DNA of 64,000 nt. Origin: Prostheceraeus crozeri (lineage: Eukaryota; Platyhelminthes; Polycladida; Euryleptidae). Below, in pieces: positions 30,596 to 39,883 of this stretch. The stretch lies in NCBI GenBank assembly GCA_907163375.1, contig CAJQUW010016138.1, positions 62,001-126,000 on the forward strand, read 5' to 3'. The notes beneath the pieces were generated by a model. The model ran no database searches. It saw only the letters and a program-made list of their open reading frames with translations, and had not been told where the DNA came from. How positions within the stretch are numbered: the first letter of the stretch is position 1; each line of letters begins with the position of its first letter. The position numbers and the translations under genes were made by a program.

Positions 30596-31051
30596 TTAGA
30601 AGTTATAGCAGCGTCGTCGTTTAGCGCCTGATGAATGATTAGAGCCTCTACGACGTTTGCGTGAATGCCTTTTGACTGAAGATCGCACCTTACCAGCTCC
30701 GCGATGTTTCCTTCATCCTTTATTCATTCGCTTAGGCGATTTCTTTCCTTGAGTAACACCATCAAAGGTCTGCTTCAATGTTTTTAAACCACGCTCCTTC
30801 CCACGATTCAACAAGCTGCTCTTAAAACTTCTACCTCTGGAAAGATCACTAGCAACATCACCAGCAAAGCCAACGGCATTACTTAAAACATTTCGTTTTA
30901 AAGATATACCGACATTGGATATGAGAGGTGCTACAACAGATTTCAGTGCACCAAGTATGCTACCTCCACGTTGGCGGCGAGCGCCGATGTAAATTTGTCC
31001 TCCACCACTTACATAGGAGGGTCGTGAATAAAATGAGGCAGTTGGATTCAT
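30596..31051 (-). pseudogene. Basic core-like virion protein with an in-frame TGA
   Basis: 112 codons from ATG 31051, with Gly-rich repeats (SYVSGGGQIYIG, RQRGGSILG) that look like adenain cleavage sites. It ends at TGA (30713-30715). The same frame then continues for 38 codons, very rich in Arg/Lys (RKHRGAGKV, RHSRKRRRG, AKRRRCYNF), to TAA at 30596. The layout resembles adenovirus pVI or pX-type precursors. The TGA is most simply a CGA (Arg) changed by C-to-T, but the shorter protein might also be the true product. Confidence 0.5.
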
Positions 31052-31092
31052 AGCTCAAACCCTAAACATTGTTAGTTGCAACTTTGCATGAA

Positions 31093-32181
31093 TCACTGTC
31101 GATCACTTAGATGAAAGATGTCGGCACGACGCATCCAAGAGTTCATACTTGAAGGATAACCAGCCCATTTAACAAGACACCATTCTTCACCTTGCCGTTT
31201 TTTACATCGAATGATTTTCTCTACCAAATATGTTTCACTTTCAGTGACTACCTCAATCTCATCGCGGTAAAAGCTACCCTCAACTTCTTCATTATTGTAA
31301 TCTTTCAACTTGTAGGTGGTGGGAGAGTCTTTTTGATCAATCCTTGATACTGTAAATACCTCCTCTGTCCAATTCGGAAGGTACCCTTTGGCAAAACCAC
31401 TTTTCACTTTTGAGATACGAACTTTATCGCCAATGTTCACATCACTTTTCACATGAGTGCGTTTACGCTGGAATGATTCGCGCACTTTATCTACATTGTC
31501 AGCATTTACATCTACTGGTCTGAGTCCAATAGAACGATGAACAGAGTGATTGCATGCATGGAGTGTATCTTGTAGAACCTTTGTCCAGTTTTGTGTCAAG
31601 TTGGCAGTAAAATGTCTCCACAAGCGATTTTTTAGTGTGCGATTAAAACGTTCAACGAGTGCAGCTTTATAAGCACTCTTTACACTAAACAACTCAATGT
31701 CATGCCTCTCAAATAATCTTCTCACATGTTGATTTTCAAACTCTTTTCCTTGATCACTCTGAATTCTTTTTGGAATGCGGCCTTCTCGAAAAATTGTTTG
31801 GAATGCTTTTGCTACTCGTTTACCTTCTTTAGTTTTTGAAGGTTGAGCCCACGCATAACGCGAGAAAATATCAATGACAGTTAAAATAAAATTATTTCCT
31901 GAGTTATGTTTTGAAATGGAGTCAACATCACACAAATCTGCTTGCCACTGTTCATCAATGTCATGAACAATATAATGGCGGGTGCGGTACTTCTTTTTCG
32001 CTTGTTTGTGGAGTGTATATGTAGCCTGACCCTTTAACCATCGTTTAACCTGTGATTGTGGAAGGCCACCTGCTTTTGATAATTTCTTGATAGATGCAAA
32101 TCCTGCTGGATGTTTTACATCATAGTAGATTGACTTCAAACGTTCAGTCGATGACGACTGACTCTTTTTCCTCCTTCTCAT
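31093..32181 (-). CDS. Retrovirus-like integrase with chromodomain, Polinton C
   Basis: About 362 residues from ATG 32181; an upstream in-frame stretch to 32307 overlaps the Cys-rich gene and is probably not used. N-terminal part: YYDVKHPAGFASIKKL ... VKRWLKGQATYTLHK. DDE core: D in QWQADLCDVD, D in RIQSDQGKEF, E in LVERFNRTLKNRLW. C-terminal chromodomain: YLVEKIIRC ... WCLVKWAGYPSSMNSW. It would join element ends to target DNA and make 6-bp duplications. It is the only integrase found in the three Polintons here. Confidence 0.9.
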   Translation of the reverse strand: MRRRKKSQSSSTERLKSIYYDVKHPAGFASIKKLSKAGGLPQSQVKRWLKGQATYTLHKQAKKKYRTRHYIVHDIDEQWQADLCDVDSISKHNSGNNFILTVIDIFSRYAWAQPSKTKEGKRVAKAFQTIFREGRIPKRIQSDQGKEFENQHVRRLFERHDIELFSVKSAYKAALVERFNRTLKNRLWRHFTANLTQNWTKVLQDTLHACNHSVHRSIGLRPVDVNADNVDKVRESFQRKRTHVKSDVNIGDKVRISKVKSGFAKGYLPNWTEEVFTVSRIDQKDSPTTYKLKDYNNEEVEGSFYRDEIEVVTESETYLVEKIIRCKKRQGEEWCLVKWAGYPSSMNSWMRRADIFHLSDRQ

Positions 32182-32359
32182 CTGTTTTCTTTCTTGCCTT
32201 TCTACATTTACAACAACTACAGCATTTAGCTTTAGCGGTTTTGCGATCATGTTCACATTGCTTAGGGGTCTCATTGTGAGAGCTGGCGCAGCAAGTGCAA
32301 GTGACAACTACACTCACCTCCGGTGGCTCATTACATGGCAAGCAACACATCTGCTTCAT
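32144..32359 (-). CDS. Possible small cysteine-rich protein overlapping the integrase start
   Basis: 71 residues with over a dozen cysteines (MCCLPC, TCTCC, KCCSCCKCRK) and a Lys/Glu-rich end. It starts just before integrase and overlaps it by 38 bases in another frame if integrase starts at 32181. The Cys spacing could bind zinc. No homologue is seen in A or B. It could be a chance frame, but the composition is unusual for one. Confidence 0.35.
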   Translation of the reverse strand: MKQMCCLPCNEPPEVSVVVTCTCCASSHNETPKQCEHDRKTAKAKCCSCCKCRKARKKTDEKEEKESVVID

Positions 32360-32360
32360 A

Positions 32361-33053
32361 TTAATAGTCTGAGAACATGTATTTCTGGGGAGGAGCTGTT
32401 TTACGTTTTCCTTTTACTAGTTTTAGTGGTGGCGTAGATCTACGTCGAGTTCTTCCTCTTGTTTGCTTAGTGAGTGTAGGAGGGGATGTAGCAGGTGACG
32501 TCTTAAACCAATTTGTTGGCATTTTCATCGTCTGAAGCATTGGAGCAGTAGCCACTGTTGAATCAAGTTCTTTCAATGTCTCATTATTCAAAGCAAATTT
32601 TGGCACAGTATCCTTTTTCAATAGTTTAAGAAAGTATGATCAACCAGGTGGAACATAGCCCTGACGGCGCTTTCTACGTGTCGCATACTGAATCAAGTCT
32701 TCATAACGTGAAGTATCAATCATTTTATTTTCATCTGTAATGATTTCTCCTCTATCATTTATATTGAGGTGGGGTTCAATACTGTTGAAAAGAGATATGG
32801 CATGTGCACGGGATGCTAAAGGTGTAGCAGTCGACACAGAGTCACGCATCTTATTCTTCAAATTTTTCAATTGTTCAACAGTTTACGATTGTAATAATAC
32901 AGCACGATGTGGATCTTTGATGTGAACATTTTGCTGATGATCTAATTCTTTCCTAAACATTTGATTTGCAAGAGGTTGCTTTACTTGTTGTATAGCAGTC
33001 AATTGTACATATTCATCCTGAGGAATAACAATCATGCGAGAATAAGAACTCAT
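32361..33053 (-). pseudogene. Conserved Polinton virion-region protein with two in-frame stops
   Basis: ATG 33053 overlaps the ATPase stop (ATGA). The frame runs MSSYSRMIVIPQDEYVQL ... PHRAVLLQS, then TAA (32883-32885), then TVEQLKNLKNKMRD ... YVPPG, then TGA (32640-32642), and on to 32361 with a Lys/Arg-rich C-terminus (RGRTRRRSTPP, KGKRKTAPP). No frame changes, only the two stops. Proteins opening with this M-I-V-I-P motif occur next to ATPase genes in invertebrate Polintons. Function unknown; a DNA-binding or scaffold role would suit the basic tail. Confidence 0.5.
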
Positions 33054-33667
33054 AGTTTGTAGATAATCATGGGAGTTTTCAAAATATCACTTCGAAATCT
33101 AAATTCTTCCGGACACTCTTGCGTAAAGTCAATGAATAAGTAACCGTGTGGTTTTTCAGTAGCTGCTTGAAGAATTTCAATTAAGGCTTTTGATCCTGTT
33201 GGTGCAACTTGTCGCGCTAAAATTTCAAATTGACTTTTATCTCGCGGATTCTTGAAAATGGCATAATAGTGTGTATTCAGGTTTCGTGTACGAGCTTCTT
33301 TTCCATCAGGAAACAAATTTTGTGTGATATAGATGATAAAGCATCTTTTATGATGTGCTGCGCGAGTGAACATATCTGTAACATCTTTTGAATTCTTACT
33401 TTCTTTTAATAGATCATCCAATACAACAACATCATTAGACTGAAGTTTATCCACTGGAATAATTCCTTCATGTCGAATAAAGTTGCGACTTTGTAATTCC
33501 TGAAACTGCGACGGTTGATAAATACCATAACACCAAATAACTCGATTGATAGGTTCCTTAAACAACTCCCTTCTTTTATCCAATAAATTCAGCGTGAAAA
33601 CAATTTTACCTGCATGAGATGGACCTGATACAGTCAGAACTTTATCGGATTGAAGTCTGAAATCCAT
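33050..33667 (-). CDS. FtsK/HerA-type genome packaging ATPase, Polinton C
   Basis: 205 residues from ATG 33667. The Walker A region reads VSGPSHAGKIVF, where the family normally has G-K-T/S: the hydroxyl residue is replaced by Ile (ATT; ACT would be one C-to-T away). Walker B: NDVVVLDDLL. A typical YITQNLFPDGKEARTRNLNTH segment follows, then FKNPRD. It should pump DNA into capsids; the T-to-I change probably impairs ATP hydrolysis. Confidence 0.85.
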   Translation of the reverse strand: MDFRLQSDKVLTVSGPSHAGKIVFTLNLLDKRRELFKEPINRVIWCYGIYQPSQFQELQSRNFIRHEGIIPVDKLQSNDVVVLDDLLKESKNSKDVTDMFTRAAHHKRCFIIYITQNLFPDGKEARTRNLNTHYYAIFKNPRDKSQFEILARQVAPTGSKALIEILQAATEKPHGYLFIDFTQECPEEFRFRSDILKTPMIIYKL

Positions 33668-33698
33668 TTTAATACTTTGCGATTCAACATTTGCATAA

Positions 33699-33986
33699 TT
33701 AACGCTTAGAGCCAAAGATACTTCCCAATACGTTGCCCACGGCAGGAGCTAGTATCGGTAGTAACGCTGAAAGGAAACCGCCCTTTTGTGTTAGAGTTTC
33801 TCTCTTTCTTTGAAGGGTGACTTTAGGATTAGAGATGAAACGCAATTTTGTAGCATATCGCTTAAGTAACTTTCGTTGTTTTGGTGCTAACTTCTTCGTC
33901 CTCAACTTTCTCACATGATAAATAATTTCACGAATGAATTTATCGTTAGCATGTCGTATAGCATTGTATCGCTGATTTGCTTTCAT
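33699..33986 (-). CDS. Small basic protein with hydrophobic Gly/Leu/Ala tail
   Basis: 95 residues. A Lys/Arg-rich first two thirds is followed by TQKGGFLSALLPILAPAVG and GSIFGSKR, a hydrophobic or amphipathic helix. Short proteins with a K-G-G-F-L motif of this kind lie beside ATPase genes in Polintons. A virion core or membrane-active (pVI-like) role is possible. It ends 32 bases before the ATPase ATG. Confidence 0.5.
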   Translation of the reverse strand: MKANQRYNAIRHANDKFIREIIYHVRKLRTKKLAPKQRKLLKRYATKLRFISNPKVTLQRKRETLTQKGGFLSALLPILAPAVGNVLGSIFGSKR

Positions 33987-34115
33987 TCGTTGAAGAGCTT
34001 AAATGGCTGAAGAAAACTTTGAAGACTTTTGACTTTTACGTTTCGTCATTTTACGTTTCGCCATTTTCCGTGTTAGTTATTGCTAAAACCTGTCTTTACC
34101 ACATTTGCATAGGTA

Positions 34116-34439
34116 CTAACTATTGCGGCATAAGTGACACTCGAAATGAGCAATATCACAGTGGTTACATTTGCAAAGTTGAATGCAATTACGCATGAAA
34201 CAGCGTTGACAAAAAGCATGCTTACATCTCTTGAAGATGCGCTTTTCATTTCCATCCTTTCGCTTACATGCATCACAACACATAGTTTCACCGTTACTGA
34301 TGTCTATAGCAAGTCTTTTTGAAGATATGAATTTGCTAGCCTTTTCTAAATAATAGACGCATGTACAGAAGGAATATACTTCGAGAGTGAGCAGGCATAG
34401 CTCGAAAACCAGTTGTGCTACAATCAAGTACCACTGCAT
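34116..34439 (-). CDS. RING-like zinc protein with N-terminal hydrophobic segment, Polinton C
   Basis: About 107 residues from ATG 34439. A hydrophobic stretch (YLIVAQLVFELCLLTL) may be a signal or membrane anchor. Then C-C-x2-C, C-x-H-x2-C-x2-C (RCKHAFCQRC) and C-x-C-x2-C ... C-x2-C, a RING-type pattern. The start lies two bases after the stop of the PolB-domain-like gene. A membrane-bound ubiquitin ligase acting on host proteins is one possibility; unproven. Confidence 0.5.
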   Translation of the reverse strand: MQWYLIVAQLVFELCLLTLEVYSFCTCVYYLEKASKFISSKRLAIDISNGETMCCDACKRKDGNEKRIFKRCKHAFCQRCFMRNCIQLCKCNHCDIAHFECHLCRNS

Positions 34440-34441
34440 TT

Positions 34442-34852
34442 TCAATTTTTCTTTATAGAAAGTTGAATGTGAATATCTGAAATCGCTTCAATCACTAGAC
34501 TGCTACCATGATGGTTAAATGCGTTAAGACGTTCAGCAATGTTTATCATATGTCTTTTAAAAAATTCTTCGGGGCGATCTACAACTTCCATTGAATAAGA
34601 AGCAAAATGGAAAGAGCGAGTTTCCACCTCTTCCTTTCCAAAATGACTAAACTTAATTTTCGCAACTAATCGCGCCATGACAATGCTATCAGCGAATGTA
34701 TTCATTAACTCTAGAAATAGAGTGCTAGCATCATCAACCACTGCTTCGATGTCGGTCTCATCTTTATGAAAATTTATCACATAATCTTGAACATCTCGTT
34801 TTAAACTTTGCCTATGAAAATGTAATGTTCCGCAGTCGTTTGAGAAAGACAT
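34442..34852 (-). CDS. Small protein resembling the PolB N-terminal domain, Polinton C
   Basis: 136 residues, intact. It matches family members in A and B: CGTLHFHRQSLKRDVQDYVINF (pattern T-L-x-F-H-R-Q-S-L), MARLVAKIKFSHF, SFHFASYSMEVV, FKRHMINIAERLNAF and HIQLSI. Member 1 in B reads LLFHRQSLRGVIRDYIISF, FHFASYSAETI, QRHMAKIASRLDSF and HIQLNVL at the same places. It sits directly before the RING-like gene. Confidence 0.6.
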   Translation of the reverse strand: MSFSNDCGTLHFHRQSLKRDVQDYVINFHKDETDIEAVVDDASTLFLELMNTFADSIVMARLVAKIKFSHFGKEEVETRSFHFASYSMEVVDRPEEFFKRHMINIAERLNAFNHHGSSLVIEAISDIHIQLSIKKN

Positions 34853-34900
34853 GATCGCCCTTTATCTAACCCATCTATTGCATGAAAACAACTCTTCTCA

Positions 34901-35090
34901 TAGTAACATTTATTGAATAACTGTAACAAGCATGCATTATAAATCAATGGTTTGAAACAGATAAAATAGACACAGCTGGTAACTATCATACAGCGAGCAA
35001 TGATAACCATACAGGACTTTGGCAGTGTTGAGGTAAGGAGGAAAGAAGCATTAAGTTTACCCTCACAATCCATAAAAATGATGATAGAAG
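34901..35090 (-). pseudogene. Possible remnant of the exonuclease-like gene, Polinton C
   Basis: After an acceptor-like TTTTAG the sequence reads IIFMDCEG, matching VVIFIDSEG at the start of the A and B exonuclease-like exons. The rest of the enzyme is not recognisable; a run of unrelated hydrophobic codons follows. Position (after the RING-like gene) agrees with A and B. Confidence 0.35.
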
Positions 35091-35125
35091 CCTAAAACGG
35101 ACATTTACACATCTAAGGAAACGTT

Positions 35126-35326
35126 CTATAACATATCACAAAATGAAGAATTACATCGATGCTTTTCACGAAAAAATACACAAATGATATGATGGCAACG
35201 AAGAAGTAAAATGTATCTAATAAGACCACGTCTACGACACTCAAAGCAGATAAGCGAATTGTCATAGGGTAGAGTTAGGAAAGGACTAGTAATTCTCCTT
35301 CTTTGATTTGCGTTTTGAGGCAGCAT
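35126..35326 (-). CDS. Short RING-like zinc protein, Polinton C
   Basis: 66 residues from ATG 35326. Homologous to the A and B proteins: SLICFECRRRGLIRYI, then RCHHIICVFF. The second C-x2-C pair has become C-V-F-F, so one zinc ligand is lost or shifted. Its start overlaps the basic-tailed gene upstream. Confidence 0.45.
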   Translation of the reverse strand: MLPQNANQRRRITSPFLTLPYDNSLICFECRRRGLIRYILLLRCHHIICVFFREKHRCNSSFCDML

Positions 35327-36051
35327 TCTTCTCCGACTTGCGCTTCGTACCACTGCTGTTAAAGATTTGATCAATTATGTCATCTACGTTGGGTTGTTTT
35401 GGAATATATAGGATGGATTCCATATGCATGGAGAGAGAGGCTATTTTATTATCCTTGTGCCGACCATAATCTAGCCCATTCACTTTGAAAAGGATATCCC
35501 AAGTACCTTCTCCGAGCTCGTCGCATGTGATGGATGTTGAATGATCTCCCTCTTTCTTATAGTAAGTACACCAATGTGATACCGGTAGGCAAATTTGATT
35601 ACCATCCCAAATCTTTCTATAGGGAGTATCCTTGTCATCTCTAGCCTTCCACTCTTGAGCAAGAGGAGTAGGAATGTCCATATTTAATGTCACGTACTCC
35701 TCAATAATATCAAGTTGGCGGCGAATGTACGGACTCACGGGGATCAGTATGTAGTCCCCATACTGATTGCGCATTATCTTGACATCCGTGGAAGGGAGCA
35801 TTCCCGTTTGCAGTACTACGCTATGATCGTCATAACGCAAGACTTGTTTAAATTTACGCTGTAGCGGTGTAGGATTATGTACCTTGGTTGTTTCTTCCAC
35901 TGGCCTCAGTTGTAGATGATCTGATTGTAGCGAACCCTGTAACGTCTGACCGCCATTTTGTCCTACTAGTGCAGCAGATGCCTGAAAATGAAAAAGATTG
36001 TATTAAGTTTACGTTCAAGGGAGGAGAGGGAGGGAAGTAGCGACTTACCAT
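35286..36051 (-). CDS. Conserved Polinton protein with basic C-terminal tail, Polinton C (ATG-only first exon)
   Basis: Exon 1 is the ATG alone (36049-36051, then GTAAGT); exon 2 is 35286-35981 after TTTTCATTTTCAG. The joined frame is 232 residues. It aligns with the A gene 9231-9917: HNPTPLQRKFKQVLRYDD, PVSPYIRRQLDIIEEYV, YRKIWDGNQICLPVS, and a Lys/Arg/Ser tail (KRKSEKNAASKRKSKK). Function unknown; nuclear and nucleic-acid-binding by composition. Confidence 0.6.
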
Positions 36052-36143
36052 TTTAGTTGGATAATAGAATAGAGAGAGAGAGAAAATGTGCGTCCGTCAC
36101 TCGTGCGATTTAACTATGGAATGATTCTCACCGTGGAAGGCTC

Positions 36144-36157
36144 GCTATTTATATAGA
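36144..36157 (-). promoter_or_regulatory. TATA box of the basic-tailed gene, Polinton C
   Basis: TCTATATAAATAGC on the minus strand, about 95 bases before the ATG exon; two ATCCAATGAG-type CCAAT motifs lie beyond it. Confidence 0.65.
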
Positions 36158-36189
36158 AATGCTTGATTCTCATTGGATGATGATCCTCA

Positions 36190-37557
36190 TTGGACAATAA
36201 CATCAAGCTGATTCCAAATCTGGCCTCCGTTTACCAATCCGAGCCTTCGTTCGCCCGCTGGAGCTGTTTCTTGGGAAATTCTAACTCTGTCGTTTTTCGC
36301 CAATCTCCCAAATCTTAAATGGCGTCTCACATCCAAACGAAGACAGATATGAACAAGCCGTTTCTTTCAGTGAATTTGTCTCACTCTTAGCTTTCAAACG
36401 AGCTATTGCACGACTTTCTACAATCTCTAGAACCACAGTTGGAAGATCGCTGCCGAGGGGGGGGGTCGGTAAAATTTGATGAAACAAACTTTGGTCAGGG
36501 TCCCAGGTCGAAATTCGACACTTTGGAAAAATTTTCAAAATTTTGTCCATACTAAGTGGCTCTGACACTTAGGATTTTTTCGTCAAATCCGAGGTCTGAC
36601 CTAAAATCTTGTAACAGCTCTAACTTTTGAACGGCTGATCCGATTGACTCACAACAAAAATGTCATTTGGCAGTTTTTTCTCCTCTTTCAAATGAGTATC
36701 TATAAGACAAAATCCATCCACTAGAACCAAAATTAGAAGATCGCTGCCGAGGGGGGGTCGGTGAAATTTGATGAAACAAACTTTGGTCAGGGTCCCAGGT
36801 CGAAATTCGACACTTTGGAAAAATTTTTTTCCCATACAAAGTCACTCTGACACTTAGGATTTTTTCAGGTGAGGTCCGACGTGAAATCTTGAAATGGCTC
36901 TAACTTTTGAACGGCTGAACCGATTGAGATGGGACCACCGCCATTCTCTTTCTCTCACTCTCAGCTTTCCAGTGATGTAAAACACGACCTAGTCCGACCA
37001 CGGCAAGCCACCTCTCCCGAGGGGGGAGGTCGAAACATGAAAGTCGCGAAATGTGATGAAACAAACTTTGGTCAGGGTCCCAGTCGACAGGGTCGGACCA
37101 CGTCGGCCGGCCTAGGCTGACGAGGGGGGGTCGGTGAAATCTGATGAAACAAACTTTGGTCAGGGTCCCAGGTCGAAATTCGACACTTTGGAAAATTTTT
37201 TTTCCCATACAAAGTCACTCTGACACTTAGGATTTTTTCAGGTGAGGTCCGACGTGAAATCTTGAAATGGCTCTAACTTTTGAACGGCTGAACCGATTGA
37301 GATGGGACCACCGCCATTCTCTTTCTCTCACTCTCAGCTTTCCAGTGATGTAAAACACGACCTAGTCCGACCACGGCAAGCCACCTCTCCCGAGGGGGGA
37401 GGTCGAAACATGAAAGTCGCGAAATGTGATGAAACAAACTTTGGTCAGGGTCCCAGGTCGACAGGGTCGGACCACGTCGGCCGGCCTAGGCTGACGAGGG
37501 GGGGAGGTCGACGGCGGCCATCTTGCGCGGTCCAGAGGTGTAGAAACACTTACTACT
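36190..37557 (-). repeat. Right terminal inverted repeat of Polinton C
   Basis: The inverse of 15466-16555 over its outer 1.1 kb. It contains two copies of a roughly 370-base block (near 36830-37200 and 37195-37560), each with ACTTTGGTCAGGGTCCCAGG and GAACGGCTGAACCGATTGAG. The inner edge (36190-36450) matches the subterminal repeat of Polintons A and B. Confidence 0.8.
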
Positions 37558-39883
37558 TTTTGCGATGAGATCAATTTGAAATTTGAGCTCCAAAATTGTT
37601 TTCAAAATAACAGAGTTTTTGACCACTTTAAGGGCTTTCCACTGATGTGTCACTTTTCATTCAACCAAATTCTGTGTGCAATAAATTTTATGTACAGTTG
37701 TAAATTTCTTATCAACTTTCATGTGCTCTGTAAGAGAGACACAGTATAGTGCAGAGCACATAGTACAATATTTACTTATGATTTATTAAACAGTATGATA
37801 TTTTGCCAGATGAACTTGATCCAATAATCAAGAAATTCATAGATTATCTCATTAATGCGATTAAAATTCATCACATGTTTGATAATGTGGGTCAATTAAA
37901 CAGATAAAGACCATGTCCATTACAGAATTTTGCTGAACAGAAAGTAGCGCTTCTGCGGTGTCCCTTGAAGAAAATGGCCAAAAAACAAAAAAATCATTAA
38001 AAATCAAATTTCAAATTGATCTAATTGCAATTAGTCACAGATATCAATATCTCTGTAACACGGTTGCTCTTCTACATCATAGAAAAGTTCTCTTTGCAAT
38101 TAGGTTGGCAGGAATGGCAATTATGTTTGTCAACATAAATTTGGAATTACGTTAAAATCAAAGCAGCAAAAATAAGTAAAATTTCACGATTTTCATCGGA
38201 CTTCATCTTTGGAACCTAAACTCCTTCAGACAGACATTGATCACCAACCCTTGAAGTTTCAGGCAAATCTGAGATGGTCAGTCGCTGACCTTTCTTGAAA
38301 ATCTTCATATCTGTGGTCTTTTGAATAGACTCTAGTAAAGAACAAACCTATGTAGAAAAAATGCAGAAAGTGAATATGCATGTATGTAAATCTTGAGTTC
38401 AAACTGAAAGCAAACACGCATAGGGCATAATGAAAAGGAAGAAGATGAAGGCATCATTGGTGCTATAAACGTTATTGCTACAAACACTTTGAATAGAAAG
38501 GAAATTCCATGACCTACAGAAATGTTGAAAAAAATCACGCAATGTGATCTTCATTGAAACCATCGATTGAAACCCATGGCCGATGTATATTTAATTATCT
38601 AATGCACAAGAATTTATGAATGCAAGCAGTCTAAATACTCCATTCGATACAGATATCGGCAAATCAAAGCATGAAATAACTATTAATAAAACTAATTGTC
38701 TACATTTAATTCAAGTCTAAGAAAATAATGAAGAAGGACAAATTCGTTCTGGTCAAAAAAATACCACACAAATCTGGGCAAAAAAGTAACGCGGCGGTGG
38801 TCACTATGGGTGTACTGTAATTCATGAACGTACTTGTAGCAACTTTTAAACTTAAGATGATTTTCTCATTAAGTAAAACCCTTGATTTTTTAATATTCAG
38901 CATGAATTTTGAATTTTTGAGAGGGAAAGGCAGGGAATCGATCGAGTAATGGTGGAGTTGGGAGCGGTATGGGGCCTAAGCCGGTCGTTTCTGAGGGCAC
39001 CATTTCTCGACTTGCTCGACAACTCTTTCCCCAATGGTCGTTTAGTTCATCCCAAATACAATTCTGTGCAAGCACAATCCAATGAATGAACCAGACAAAG
39101 GGCGATGAGACGTCGGTACTTGCTCTTTGGGTCCGTTGGACATCAGTGCGCACATCACGGACATTTGTTTCAGCTATCAAGAGACAGCGGCAAGTCTTGC
39201 TGTCAAAATCTACATGTACATGTAAATGAATAACTTCTGCCTTTTCAGTGTCAAGATGTCGCATTGTAGAGAGAAAGTTTGATTATTCCCAACACCTAGC
39301 AACTAACACGTAACCCAGCATCTAATTTTACCATCAGCAAAAAGCTGTTGTTCACAACAGAAATAAAAGTTAAACGTCGGATTTCTATCGTTTCACTATT
39401 GATTATTTATCAATAATCTACGCCATATTATTGTTTTCCATGTTCTAGTCCTCTATCATTACAGAGTGTCACATTTCTATGCTTGATAAATGTATAGCAA
39501 CAAGAAGTGATGATGGAATGAATGAGACTTGGTCACATGACCGAAGGGTCATCAAATGGATTCTTTAATATGATAGTGAATATTTGTGATCTGTTCTTGA
39601 ACACCACATTTTTCAAACGCATGAACTAAACGCATGAACGCATTCAAACGCATGAACTGGTGACGTTCTTTGTGATCCTTTGCAATAAAACACTTCGATT
39701 TCTAATGTGAGTCTATCAATCTTCGTATATGTCATATACATAGAATGCAATCGTGAAAATCTGAGTGTTAAGTAAATACATTTTACTATCAAATAGCATA
39801 GAAGTTTTTTCATACTCATTTGAAACTTCCTGAAGTTGTCTTTCATTAATCTTATGTAGTGCTGTTCGATATTATTTTGCATA
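37558..39883. other. Flank between Polinton C and the nested elements
   Basis: AT-rich, mostly without readable genes. Frames at 37958-38155 and 38890-39264 show no domain I recognise. It starts with TTTTGC, the right target duplication of C. Confidence 0.4.

Larger units (their letters stand above)
15466..37557. mobile_element. Polinton C, complete 22.1 kb element with capsid genes
   Basis: Both termini read AGTAGTAAGTGTTTCTACAC going inward (15466 plus strand, 37557 minus strand). Flanks GTTTGC and TTTTGC match at 5 of 6 bases, as expected for a Polinton 6-bp target duplication. It holds polB, integrase, ATPase, protease, capsid genes, core-like proteins, a TBP-like and PC4-like pair, RING-like proteins and a coiled-coil gene. 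Several genes carry stops or frameshifts, so the copy is dead or decaying. Confidence 0.9.

Noticed and set aside
17737-33053. An alternative genetic code or general stop readthrough to explain the many in-frame stops in Polinton C
   Set aside because: Intact genes here use all three stop codons normally, all three stop types interrupt frames, and true frameshifts and deletions occur in the same element. Decay is simpler.
38890-39264. Host gene on the minus strand with an HLHVHVDFDSKTCRCLLIAE stretch
   Set aside because: No domain recognised, no paralogue in the window, and no splice or promoter support.
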